From a virus: a DNA stretch of 24,051 bases. The stretch covers positions 1-24,051 of the IMG/VR virus record IMGVR_UViG_3300040801_002547; one strand, written 5' to 3'. Below the pieces are notes generated by a model. That model saw nothing but the letters and a program-made list of their open reading frames with translations, was not told the origin of the DNA and did not search any database. This document shows, piece by piece, positions 8,071-13,852 of this stretch (position 1 is its first letter; the number at the start of each line of letters is the position of its first letter). The position numbers were made by a program, and so were the translations under genes.

Positions 8071-8470
8071 ATTAGAAAAAGCACAATTAAAAATAGAAAG
8101 ATTTTGTGAATGGCTGCAAAAAAATACAGGTAACCATGTATGCTTTGAAGTTGAACACTGGTCTTTTAAACCAACATCTTGGAAAGTAATGTTATGGTCT
8201 CAAAAACACGGTAAACACATCTATTTTAACTCTCTTAAAGATTTTTTTAAAACGGTTGATATTTTCATTGGAAACATTGATTTATTTTTCAGTGATCATC
8301 ATTGCGAAACATATAAAGATTATAAAAATTTAATGTTTCAAAACCTGCCGTTTTTCAAGCGCGCTTTAGAATGTTTTAAAATGTCAATTGATGATTATAA
8401 AACAAGTGATAGCACATTAAAACATTCAATTTATCAACTTGCTTTGCGATTAGAAGAAAATGAATATTAA
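8063..8470 (+). CDS. Hypothetical protein, second gene of plus-strand pair
   Basis: This 135-residue protein has no recognised family. It is rich in aromatic residues (Trp, Phe, Tyr, His), for example HWSFKPTSWKVMLWSQ and FKTVDIFIGNIDLFFSDHHC, with a C-terminal helical part ending QLALRLEENEY. It looks like a compact soluble alpha/beta protein with no signal peptide or membrane segment. A GAGGTGATG ribosome site lies inside the end of the preceding gene. These two genes are the only plus-strand genes inside a minus-strand block and have their own regulated promoter, as accessory (moron) genes often do. Confidence 0.75.
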   Translation: MNELEKAQLKIERFCEWLQKNTGNHVCFEVEHWSFKPTSWKVMLWSQKHGKHIYFNSLKDFFKTVDIFIGNIDLFFSDHHCETYKDYKNLMFQNLPFFKRALECFKMSIDDYKTSDSTLKHSIYQLALRLEENEY

Positions 8471-8484
8471 TATATGACCTTCAG

Positions 8485-8502
8485 GCGCGCATTTAAGCGC
8501 GC
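8485..8502. other. GC-rich hairpin between convergent genes
   Basis: GCGCGC (8485-8490), a loop ATTTAA, then GCGCGC (8497-8502). The stop codon of the minus-strand gene lies in the loop and base of the hairpin. There is no T-run on either strand, so it is not a canonical Rho-independent terminator, but it could slow converging transcription. Confidence 0.5.
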
Positions 8503-8696
8503 TGACAAACAAAATCCTGACATCCCTGGCTTACCCATACATTGATAGCGTCCTCAAGCTCAGCACGACTTATCTTTTCATTTATCAAATCTTGCTTATC
8601 TTCTTTAGATAATAATTTCATTGAAATATCAACTGGTGCAACATCATAACGTTGTGCAATCTCAATAATCCATTTTTTTATTAACTTAATATCCAT
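8493..8696 (-). CDS. Small hypothetical protein next to the iteron array
   Basis: This 67-residue frame is read from the ATG at 8696 (MDIKLIKKWIIEIAQRYDV), which has an AAAAGG ribosome site. The frame could open 20 codons earlier at 8756, but that extension enters the iteron DNA and lacks a ribosome site, so the shorter start is preferred. The product is helical, with a helix-turn-helix-like rhythm (IIEIAQRYDVAPVDISMKLL), and ends VWVSQGCQDFVCQRA. Its function is unknown. It lies between the presumed origin and the plus-strand pair, so a small DNA-binding role at the origin is possible. Confidence 0.6.
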   Translation of the reverse strand: MDIKLIKKWIIEIAQRYDVAPVDISMKLLSKEDKQDLINEKISRAELEDAINVWVSQGCQDFVCQRA

Positions 8697-8890
8697 ATTT
8701 AGCCTTTTAGTATGTATTTTAATTATATAGATTACAAATATATCACGGGGTGACACCTGGTGACACCTATTAATTTTAAAAAAATATAGGTGTCACCTCC
8801 TACAACCCCCGCCACCATTGAATTGGTGACACCTGTGACACCTGTGACACCATTTTCGGAAGACTTTCATAATTTTAACGTTTATCTTTG

Positions 8891-8911
8891 TATATATATA
8901 TATATATATAT
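8891..8911. repeat. (TA)10 tract in the iteron array
   Basis: About ten TA steps in a row, flanked by other AT-rich DNA (8870-8935). They sit between the left iteron cluster (8749-8851) and the right one (8936-9097). This is the most easily melted DNA of the region and a candidate unwinding element. Confidence 0.65.
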
Positions 8912-8953
8912 TAAAAACCCTTTATATAGAAAATAGGTGTCACAGGTGTCACC

Positions 8954-9019
8954 TTTTAAAAAAAAGCCCATGAATAAAGGGCTGTAAGGGTGACACCTAA
9001 AAAAACTATAGGTGTCACC
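8954..9019. repeat. 66-bp direct repeat, copy 1
   Basis: It is identical by eye to 9032-9097 (period 78 bp; the 12 bp between are one further iteron plus TT). Each copy holds a T-run/A-run, a GCCC...GGGC hairpin, and a facing pair of iterons. Confidence 0.85.
8958..8983 (-). terminator. Terminator-like hairpin in repeat copy 1
   Basis: On the minus strand a 5-bp AGCCC/GGGCT stem (8965-8969 and 8979-8983) with a 9-nt loop is followed by eight T. It would stop minus-strand transcripts crossing the origin. Confidence 0.55.
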
Positions 9020-9031
9020 AGGTGTCACCTT

Positions 9032-9097
9032 TTTTAAAAAAAAGCCCATGAATAAAGGGCTGTAAGGGTGACACCTAAAAAAACTATAGGTGTCACC
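9032..9097. repeat. 66-bp direct repeat, copy 2
   Basis: Second copy of the 8954-9019 unit, without any mismatch seen by eye. Perfect identity points to a recent duplication or to active homogenisation. Confidence 0.85.
9036..9061 (-). terminator. Terminator-like hairpin in repeat copy 2
   Basis: Same 5-bp stem and eight-T tail as at 8958-8983, displaced by 78 bp. Together with the hairpin at 9115-9142 it makes three successive minus-strand stops after the primase gene. Confidence 0.55.
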
Positions 9098-9114
9098 TCA
9101 TTAGATTTTTTTAT

Positions 9115-9142
9115 AAAAAAAAAGAGCTAATTTAGCTCTTTT
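9115..9142 (-). terminator. Terminator at the end of the early minus-strand operon
   Basis: An 8-bp stem AAAGAGCT/AGCTCTTT (9121-9128 and 9134-9141) with a 5-nt loop has nine A on its left (T-run on the minus strand) and TTTT on its right. It lies 22 bp after the primase stop codon and closes the early operon; it could act in both directions. Confidence 0.8.
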
Positions 9143-9163
9143 GATTTAATGTGAGTTTTATTT

Positions 9164-10945
9164 TTACAATATATGTTTGGGGATCTTGTAAACTTTTCCT
9201 TTTTTTGTTTTTTGTTTTTCAATATTCATTTTTTTTAAGATGCTTCCGATTTTAGTAGAGTTTGCACGATTAATAACAATATTTAATTCTTTACATATTT
9301 CAGTTGAAGTTTTCCAAAAAAAGCATGGTTGATTCCAGTCATAGCTTGTCATTAACAATTCTGCGATGGGATCGATCATTTTCATATCTTGTTGGCTTTC
9401 TTCTAATAGCGCTAACTCGCTGTCATTTAAATAAGGTTTTGCACCGGCTTGATATAATTCATACGCTGCCCGCCAGACTTGTTGCATATCGAGATTATGA
9501 TTTAAATTGATATTATCTATTAATGATATTGTCCACCAACGGCGGTTTCCGGTGTCATCAACTAAAAAGCGATCTTCATTAACAGTAGCAATAAAAACTG
9601 TTTGCCGGGGTACTCTCATGCTGTTTTTGGCATACGGTATGCGATAAACATCATAACTGAGGGTTATAAACGATTTTAATCGAGCAATATCTGATTTTCT
9701 GAAAGTCCCGTCCAGCTCGCCCAATTCTGTGATAAAACTTTCTGTAGCTTGTTTTATTGAATCAACAGATTGAACATCTAAAAGATGTCCAAGTTTTGAT
9801 GATTGCTTGATTGGGCAAAGATGTTCAACAAAAGATGTTTTTCTAACCCCCTGATTTCCTTTTAAAACTAATACGCCTTGTTGCGTAAAGTCATTGTCAA
9901 AAAGCACATACATGGCCTGTATCATCCAGGTTAATAATAAATGCTGAGACATTTCAGGGTTTTCACATGGTAATATTTTTAAAAATTCATAAATAATTTC
10001 GGGCGACTCTAAGGGCTTAGATAAAATCCAGTCTTTAACAGGATGGTAAGAGTTTAATTGGCATATTGCGGTTAATTGTTGATTGACGTAGGTTCTACTG
10101 ATTCCATTTAATATACATAAATCCTCAACGATATTTAAAATGCTATTATCAGAATCATTTTTATAAACATTAAAATCATATGCGTTAAATTCTCGTTGTT
10201 TTGTCATTTCATTATAATGACAATAAATATTATAATATTTAAGCAAGCATTCTAAATTTTTGGTTGTAGAAAGCGGTTTGTCTTTATCATTTAAATGAAT
10301 AAAATTAATGTTTTTTTCACTTTGTGTACTGTAATCAACAGCGTTTTCAATAGCTTTATGACATTCTTGCGATAAAAAATCAGATTCTATTTTATCTATT
10401 TTTTCACTTGATAAATCTGCTAAATCCCATCCTTTTGTCGTTATAAACTCAGGTAACTTTACAATTTTCACTGAATTAGAAAAATGATGAAGCCGGCTGG
10501 CAAGAACATCCATGGCTTTAAAACCTGGACTGTCGTTGTCAGGCCATAAAATAACATCTCTGTTTGCTAAACAGGAAATATTCGCATGTTTAGCAGCGGA
10601 ACTGCCGCCAAGCCAGGATACTGTTACATATTGCGGGAATTGATTTAAACAAAAGTCAGCAGTTTTTTCACCTTCAACGATTAAAACTTGAGCATGGGGG
10701 AATTTGCTTAATAAGTGTTCATTATAAAGTGGTTTGGTGCCGTATAACGTTATTTCAAGTTTTGGCGCTTTAAAAATAACATTATTGTTTTTATCAACAT
10801 ATCCCGGCAGTATTTTTTTTGATTTTCCATCTTTTGAATTACTTCGATAAGTAAATCCTACAAACTGGTTTTCATAATCAAAGTATTCCCAATATGTTTT
10901 ATTTTTTTCTTTAAATTGTTTGTAATTTATTTTATCATTAGGCAT
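9164..10945 (-). CDS. TOPRIM primase - VirE-family helicase (replication initiator)
   Basis: This 593-residue replication protein combines two units. A TOPRIM fold has VEGEKTAD (90-97) and the acidic WPDNDSPGF (134-142) with a following DLADL (174-178). A VirE-family P-loop ATPase has GNQGVRKTS (363-371), ITELGELD (405-412), VPRQTVFIATVNE (445-457) and TGNRRWW (465-471). No N-terminal zinc ribbon is seen. The last 55 residues (STEICKELN...STKIGSILKKMNIEKQ..KGKVYKIPK) read as a winged helix, a likely DNA-binding end for the iterons just downstream. It would open the origin and prime replication. The ATG at 10945 has AAGGA; it is the last gene of the early minus-strand operon. Confidence 0.9.
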   Translation of the reverse strand: MPNDKINYKQFKEKNKTYWEYFDYENQFVGFTYRSNSKDGKSKKILPGYVDKNNNVIFKAPKLEITLYGTKPLYNEHLLSKFPHAQVLIVEGEKTADFCLNQFPQYVTVSWLGGSSAAKHANISCLANRDVILWPDNDSPGFKAMDVLASRLHHFSNSVKIVKLPEFITTKGWDLADLSSEKIDKIESDFLSQECHKAIENAVDYSTQSEKNINFIHLNDKDKPLSTTKNLECLLKYYNIYCHYNEMTKQREFNAYDFNVYKNDSDNSILNIVEDLCILNGISRTYVNQQLTAICQLNSYHPVKDWILSKPLESPEIIYEFLKILPCENPEMSQHLLLTWMIQAMYVLFDNDFTQQGVLVLKGNQGVRKTSFVEHLCPIKQSSKLGHLLDVQSVDSIKQATESFITELGELDGTFRKSDIARLKSFITLSYDVYRIPYAKNSMRVPRQTVFIATVNEDRFLVDDTGNRRWWTISLIDNINLNHNLDMQQVWRAAYELYQAGAKPYLNDSELALLEESQQDMKMIDPIAELLMTSYDWNQPCFFWKTSTEICKELNIVINRANSTKIGSILKKMNIEKQKTKKGKVYKIPKHIL

Positions 10946-10970
10946 GTTAATATCCTTATATTAATGTTAG

Positions 10971-11030
10971 TTAGTCAATGCGCCACGCGCACGCCGCCTC
11001 GGTGCTGGTCACACTTGGGCGGCTTTCCAT
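10971..11030 (-). CDS. Possible 19-residue leader peptide in a GC-rich island
   Basis: A 20-codon frame (M-E-S-R-P-S-V-T-S-T-E-A-A-C-A-W-R-I-D, stop) occupies a 60-bp patch with 38 G+C (63%), in a neighbourhood that is far more AT-rich. GCCGCC (10993-10998) and GGCGGC (11018-11023) form a hairpin with an inner GTG/CAC pair. The opposite strand is open too, from an ATG at 10979. No strong ribosome site is seen. It lies 25 bp before the primase start. It could be a leader peptide, a gene remnant, or a structured RNA element. Confidence 0.35.
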   Translation of the reverse strand: MESRPSVTSTEAACAWRID

Positions 11031-11067
11031 ATTAACTTTTATTAAATGTTTGATCAAAGTAAATTTT

Positions 11068-11163
11068 TTATTTTAAACTGACTAAATAAAACCCCCAAAG
11101 CATGAATGCTAAAAACGGCTGGCCAATATAAAATAAATATATCATTACAAGTAAAACTATCAT
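11068..11163 (-). CDS. 31-residue membrane microprotein
   Basis: A frame from ATG 11163 to TAA 11068 encodes MIVLLVMIYLFYIGQPFLAF followed by MLWGFYLVSLK. It is almost entirely hydrophobic, with a Gly-Gln-Pro turn in the middle, so it is one long or two short membrane segments. It starts 3 bp after the stop of the preceding gene, with GGGA about 8 nt upstream. Too short for family assignment. Membrane peptides of this kind are common in phage early operons; the function is unknown. Confidence 0.6.
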   Translation of the reverse strand: MIVLLVMIYLFYIGQPFLAFMLWGFYLVSLK

Positions 11164-11166
11164 ATA

Positions 11167-11400
11167 CTATTCCCGTTCATTGAAAATTGTGTCCGATTTC
11201 GATTGGGCACTTTTAATATAGATTTCACCACAATTCATACAAACCATGTCATTATTTTTATCCTCACAATAGTTATCGATAAGGGATTTGATTTTTAATC
11301 TAAGATCAAATGTAATATCAGGGTTTACACAACAAGACCTATAAGCCTCATTAATGCAATTTTTAATATTTATTAACTCGTCTTTGGTAAAGTCATTCAT
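11167..11400 (-). CDS. Small cysteine-motif protein, paralogue A (MNDFTKDEL family)
   Basis: This 77-residue protein starts at ATG 11400 ([16 protein letters not shown]). A GTG four codons earlier is also open but has no better ribosome site. It is clearly related to the gene at 12079-12285: both begin MNDFTKDEL, share KIKS(L/M)IDNYCE and end with a CxxC pair (VCMNC here). The cysteines suggest a small metal-binding knuckle. Its start overlaps the preceding gene by 8 bp. The function is unknown; proteins of this kind occur as several copies in phage early regions. Confidence 0.8.
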   Translation of the reverse strand: MNDFTKDELINIKNCINEAYRSCCVNPDITFDLRLKIKSLIDNYCEDKNNDMVCMNCGEIYIKSAQSKSDTIFNERE

Positions 11401-11572
11401 CTGGCGTACCACATATCATTTCCTTAAGTTTCTCTTTCGCATAACCCAATCGATGCGTACGGTTATCATAATCGATTAGCTTAGGTTTCCAATCAAGATA
11501 CCAGTCGCCAATGATGGCGCATATTTCGTTTTGTTGATCCTCTGTTAAACTTTCGATTCCTTTATGTTTCAT
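11393..11572 (-). CDS. 59-residue hypothetical protein
   Basis: A frame from ATG 11572 (MKHKGIESLTEDQQNEICAI) to TGA 11393 is chained by an ATGA overlap to the gene before and an 8-bp overlap to the gene after. This leaves no gap and strongly supports it being real. The product is mixed-charge and helical, with a Trp-Tyr-Leu-Asp-Trp stretch in the middle and LGYAKEKLKEMICGTPDE at the end. No domain is recognised. Confidence 0.75.
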   Translation of the reverse strand: MKHKGIESLTEDQQNEICAIIGDWYLDWKPKLIDYDNRTHRLGYAKEKLKEMICGTPDE

Positions 11573-11736
11573 TCCACGTCCTTTAATTCTTCTGATTGTT
11601 GTGAGTTTATTCTGTCTAGTAATTGCAATACTTGATACGACTGAATTTCACCAACGAGGCCTTTTTCTCTTAAACTTTCAGCGTAAGTACGGGCAATCGT
11701 CATTAAGGACATAATTTGTTTTTCACTGATTTTCAT
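11569..11736 (-). CDS. 55-residue conserved phage protein (MKISEKQ type)
   Basis: The start at 11736 (MKISEKQIMSLMTIARTYAE) overlaps the upstream microprotein stop as ATGA; a longer frame opening at 11781 is less likely because it covers that microprotein out of frame. The helical pattern and the ending LLDRINSQQSEEL match a small helical phage protein often seen in early regions, with no known role. Its TGA overlaps the next ATG. Confidence 0.75.
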   Translation of the reverse strand: MKISEKQIMSLMTIARTYAESLREKGLVGEIQSYQVLQLLDRINSQQSEELKDVE

Positions 11737-11807
11737 TTCCAAGCACACCACACGACAACGCAAAATATAACGGTTAAACATATTTCATGTATTGCTGAAT
11801 CACTCAT
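11733..11807 (-). CDS. 24-residue membrane microprotein
   Basis: A frame from ATG 11807 to TGA 11733 encodes MSDSAIHEICLTVIFCVVVW then CAWK: a short polar start, one hydrophobic helix with three Cys and two Trp, and a basic end. An unusually strong ribosome site, AGGGGGT, sits 3-4 nt before the ATG. Its stop overlaps the next start (ATGA), so it fits exactly into the operon chain. A single-pass inner-membrane peptide of unknown function. Confidence 0.65.
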   Translation of the reverse strand: MSDSAIHEICLTVIFCVVVWCAWK

Positions 11808-11815
11808 TATACCCC

Positions 11816-12082
11816 CTAAAAACTGCGTGTTGATTTGCATTTCAAAAGCTCAAAACTTGGTTGCATTTCATATCCAGCCATTAAAATGGAATCTTCATTA
11901 TATTCTAAATCTGTTTTTTTCCATGGCGTAGATTGAAACCCTCCGGTTTTTGTGATGAAAACATTATGTTCATCAATTGTTCTATCATCATTCACTCGCA
12001 AATAATGAACTTTGCTTTTAAAGTTTTGACCAAAAAATTTATCGCTTTTATCACACTGTGTTTCTTTTATGTATATTTTCAT
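11816..12082 (-). CDS. 88-residue hypothetical protein
   Basis: The frame begins MKIYIKETQCDKSDKFFGQN and reads as a soluble, mainly beta protein (KVHYLRVNDDRTIDEHNVFI, then TKTGGFQSTPWKKTDLEY). The start is preceded by GAAGGGGA and overlaps the upstream stop as ATGA. No family is recognised. It lies between the paralogue-B gene and the 24-residue membrane peptide. Confidence 0.75.
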   Translation of the reverse strand: MKIYIKETQCDKSDKFFGQNFKSKVHYLRVNDDRTIDEHNVFITKTGGFQSTPWKKTDLEYNEDSILMAGYEMQPSFELLKCKSTRSF

Positions 12083-12285
12083 AAGTCCCCTTCAATTACT
12101 TTTTTACAATCTAAACAAACGGTAATACCAAGTTTTGTATAAATCTCTTCATGCTCGCAATAGTTATCGATCATAGATTTTATTTTATTTTCCAGTGCTT
12201 GCTGCGATACTGTATGGTGAGCAATATATACACCATCCAAAACGGATAACAAGCACTTTAATTCATCTTTTGTAAAATCATTCAT
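12079..12285 (-). CDS. Small cysteine-motif protein, paralogue B (MNDFTKDEL family)
   Basis: This 68-residue relative of the product of 11167-11400 shares MNDFTKDEL at the start, KIKSMIDNYCEH in the middle, and a C-terminal VCLDCKK pair of cysteines. The two differ in the middle, so this is an old duplication within the operon or two separate acquisitions. It is joined by ATGA overlaps on both sides. The function is unknown; a small zinc knuckle is plausible. Confidence 0.85.
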   Translation of the reverse strand: MNDFTKDELKCLLSVLDGVYIAHHTVSQQALENKIKSMIDNYCEHEEIYTKLGITVCLDCKKVIEGDL

Positions 12286-12617
12286 TTATTCACCCCACAT
12301 AAACCCTTAACATATTTCCATTTTGCCTCTGTACTATGCCCATCCCAATTTGGTTCTATTTCTTTTAAATCACCCATATCAAAATTATCCGGCACGTGAA
12401 AAGTTATTTTCCCATAATCTATTGATATAACTCTCGCCCATCCTTTATACTCACCATGAACATACCAGCCACAAGAAGGCTTGATTCCTCTGGCTGCATG
12501 ACTGATGTTGATTTGTAATGCAAGTGTCAACGCAAGCATGTTCCGTTCCCAGTACGCTAGATTTTTCGTGTCTTCTAGCGACATTTGTTCATTCCAGCCT
12601 TTTATATAATCATTCAT
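12282..12617 (-). CDS. 111-residue hypothetical protein
   Basis: The start is set at ATG 12617 ([20 protein letters not shown]), which has GAGG at good distance and overlaps the previous gene by 8 bp; an opening four codons earlier lacks this. An N-terminal helical half ([19 protein letters not shown]) is followed by a beta-rich half with many Trp/Gly ([20 protein letters not shown]) and a final [22 protein letters not shown]. No family is recognised. Confidence 0.75.
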   Translation of the reverse strand: MNDYIKGWNEQMSLEDTKNLAYWERNMLALTLALQINISHAARGIKPSCGWYVHGEYKGWARVISIDYGKITFHVPDNFDMGDLKEIEPNWDGHSTEAKWKYVKGLCGVNK

Positions 12618-12861
12618 TAACAGCCTCATAAGTCATTTCAAATATATCCGCTTTACATGGATAAATTTCGCCCTTCACCCCTTGAATAATATAATCTCCT
12701 TTTATTGCTTGCATATCTCCCTCAAGTGTTTTTATCCAGCATGAGTCATCAGGGTAAGTAACAATATCATTAGATGTAACTTTATCTTGAAACCAGTCTG
12801 GCCGTGGATCAATGTTATATATAAACGCATCAATTATGATTGGGTTTTTACGGTATTTCAT
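12610..12861 (-). CDS. Conserved phage protein of the [11 protein letters not shown] type
   Basis: This 83-residue protein has the pattern of a widespread small phage family: start [12 protein letters not shown], then [20 protein letters not shown] and [20 protein letters not shown]. Members are single-domain, beta-rich and lack a known function. The stop overlaps the next gene, and the start overlaps the previous stop as ATGA. The family recognition is from memory of the motif. Confidence 0.85.
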   Translation of the reverse strand: MKYRKNPIIIDAFIYNIDPRPDWFQDKVTSNDIVTYPDDSCWIKTLEGDMQAIKGDYIIQGVKGEIYPCKADIFEMTYEAVNE

Positions 12862-13406
12862 CTATGAAACTCTCCGCATTTTTTGCATTTATGTATTTCG
12901 GTCAGCCCCCCATCATTACTGAAAGGATGGCCATCACTTGCATGCTCACATTCCATCGACACATCATCAGAACATGTCGATATTGCATCTTTTTTTAGAC
13001 AAGTCCAGTATTTGATTTGTGTTTCAATCAAGTCTTCACGTGATTTGAATATATCTTTATCCGTATAAATAACATCTGCATGACCTGCAAGTGTATAAGT
13101 GCCATACTCAGAAGTCTTTATAGTTGTTTTATGAAAACCACCGAGGTTTCCTAGAACCCAGACCTTATCACCTTTATCATACTTAGGCTTTGGCTGCGTA
13201 AGTTGGCGTAGTTTGTCGATAAGCTCATTTATGCTATATAATTTATACTCACCACCTTCAATAAAAAAAGAATAATCATCATGAAAAGAGCCATCCGCAT
13301 AAGCTATAAAATTACTTTGTAATGTAACTAATTCCATACTTTTATTTTCTCTAATTACTTGTTTAAGTAGCTCATGTGCTTCTTTAAGCTTGTTATAATC
13401 AAACAT
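12858..13406 (-). CDS. 182-residue hypothetical protein with C-terminal zinc knuckle
   Basis: Start taken at ATG 13406 ([20 protein letters not shown]); the codon before is a GTG also in frame. A helical N-terminus is followed by an SH3-like stretch ([20 protein letters not shown]), often seen in small phage proteins. The C-terminus has [10 protein letters not shown] and [11 protein letters not shown], together four Cys/His candidates for one zinc ion. Its start shares one base with the stop of the 32-residue membrane peptide. The function is unknown. Confidence 0.8.
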   Translation of the reverse strand: MFDYNKLKEAHELLKQVIRENKSMELVTLQSNFIAYADGSFHDDYSFFIEGGEYKLYSINELIDKLRQLTQPKPKYDKGDKVWVLGNLGGFHKTTIKTSEYGTYTLAGHADVIYTDKDIFKSREDLIETQIKYWTCLKKDAISTCSDDVSMECEHASDGHPFSNDGGLTEIHKCKKCGEFHR

Positions 13407-13504
13407 CACTTACCCCATATTGCTTGACAAGTCATACCTACAAAAAAACATATAGCCAAAACGCTAAATGCAATACAAAACCATTTTGCGTCATTGTCTT
13501 TCAT
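13406..13504 (-). CDS. 32-residue membrane microprotein
   Basis: A frame from ATG 13504 to TGA 13406 encodes MKDNDAKWFCIAFSVLAICF then FVGMTCQAIWGK: a charged start, a single hydrophobic helix of about 18 residues, and a short polar end. AAAGG lies 8 nt before the ATG. It begins inside the end of the preceding gene and its stop overlaps the next start by one base, filling an otherwise empty gap. Likely a single-pass membrane peptide; the role is unknown. Confidence 0.65.
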   Translation of the reverse strand: MKDNDAKWFCIAFSVLAICFFVGMTCQAIWGK

Positions 13505-13694
13505 TTTTAGACCTTTCCTTAATCCTATCAATAGCCATCATCATGGCATTTAAGACACGATCTTCAAGATAAATCTTGTTATCGCAATGACTGTCTCGAT
13601 GGTCGCCAGTTCTTAAAATGATATGCTCTGGCGTGTGTTCTAAGTACACGCCATCTCCTAAGTAAACATGGTTTGCTTTTTCTTCTGGTGTCAT
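13491..13694 (-). CDS. 67-residue conserved phage protein (VYLGDGVY type)
   Basis: The motif HVYLGDGVYLEHTPEHIILR, followed by KIYLEDRVLNAMMMAIDRI, matches a common small phage family in which a beta hairpin is followed by a short helix. No function is established. Joined by an ATGA overlap to the gene before. Its Cys/His content (RDSHCDN) is not an obvious metal site. Confidence 0.85.
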   Translation of the reverse strand: MTPEEKANHVYLGDGVYLEHTPEHIILRTGDHRDSHCDNKIYLEDRVLNAMMMAIDRIKERSKNERQ

Positions 13695-13852
13695 TCTTCA
13701 AAATCCTCCCATATCCTTTTTAAAATAGATTCATATTGCGCTTTCATATTTGAAATCATGTCGTATTGGGCGTTATTATTTATCGCATGCCAAAATAACC
13801 CGTCCAGATTTCCATAAAAAAACATCATGTCATCACGTAATTTTTGATTCAT
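13691..13852 (-). CDS. 53-residue helical protein
   Basis: A frame from ATG 13852 (MNQKLRDDMMFFYGNLDGLF) to TGA 13691 continues with WHAINNNAQYDMISNMKAQY and ESILKRIWEDFEE. It looks all-helical and is linked by a 20-bp overlap with the preceding gene and an ATGA overlap with the next. No relative is recognised. The chain of overlaps is the main evidence that it is expressed. Confidence 0.7.
   Translation of the reverse strand: MNQKLRDDMMFFYGNLDGLFWHAINNNAQYDMISNMKAQYESILKRIWEDFEE

Larger units (their letters stand above)
8749..9097. repeat. Iteron array, probable replication origin
   Basis: There are thirteen copies of the near-palindrome GGTG(A/T)CACC, three of them one base off. Starts are at 8749, 8759, 8789, 8825, 8834, 8843, 8936, 8945, 8989, 9011, 9021, 9067 and 9089. 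Close neighbours are 9-10 bp apart (one helical turn) in head-to-tail groups. Others face each other across A-rich spacers 22-30 bp apart. Between the two halves is a (TA)10 tract (8891-8911) suited to strand opening. The array lies directly after the primase-helicase gene, as an origin lies near the initiator gene in P4-like systems. No gene can be placed in 8757-9110. Confidence 0.75.

Noticed and set aside
8697-8756. N-terminal extension of the small gene at 8493-8696
   Set aside because: It runs into the iteron DNA, lacks a ribosome site, and an ATG with AAAAGG lies at 8696.
8749-9097. CRISPR array
   Set aside because: The repeats are 9 bp and near-palindromic, spacing varies from 9 to more than 80 bp, and the 66-bp units are identical throughout, so there are no unique spacers.
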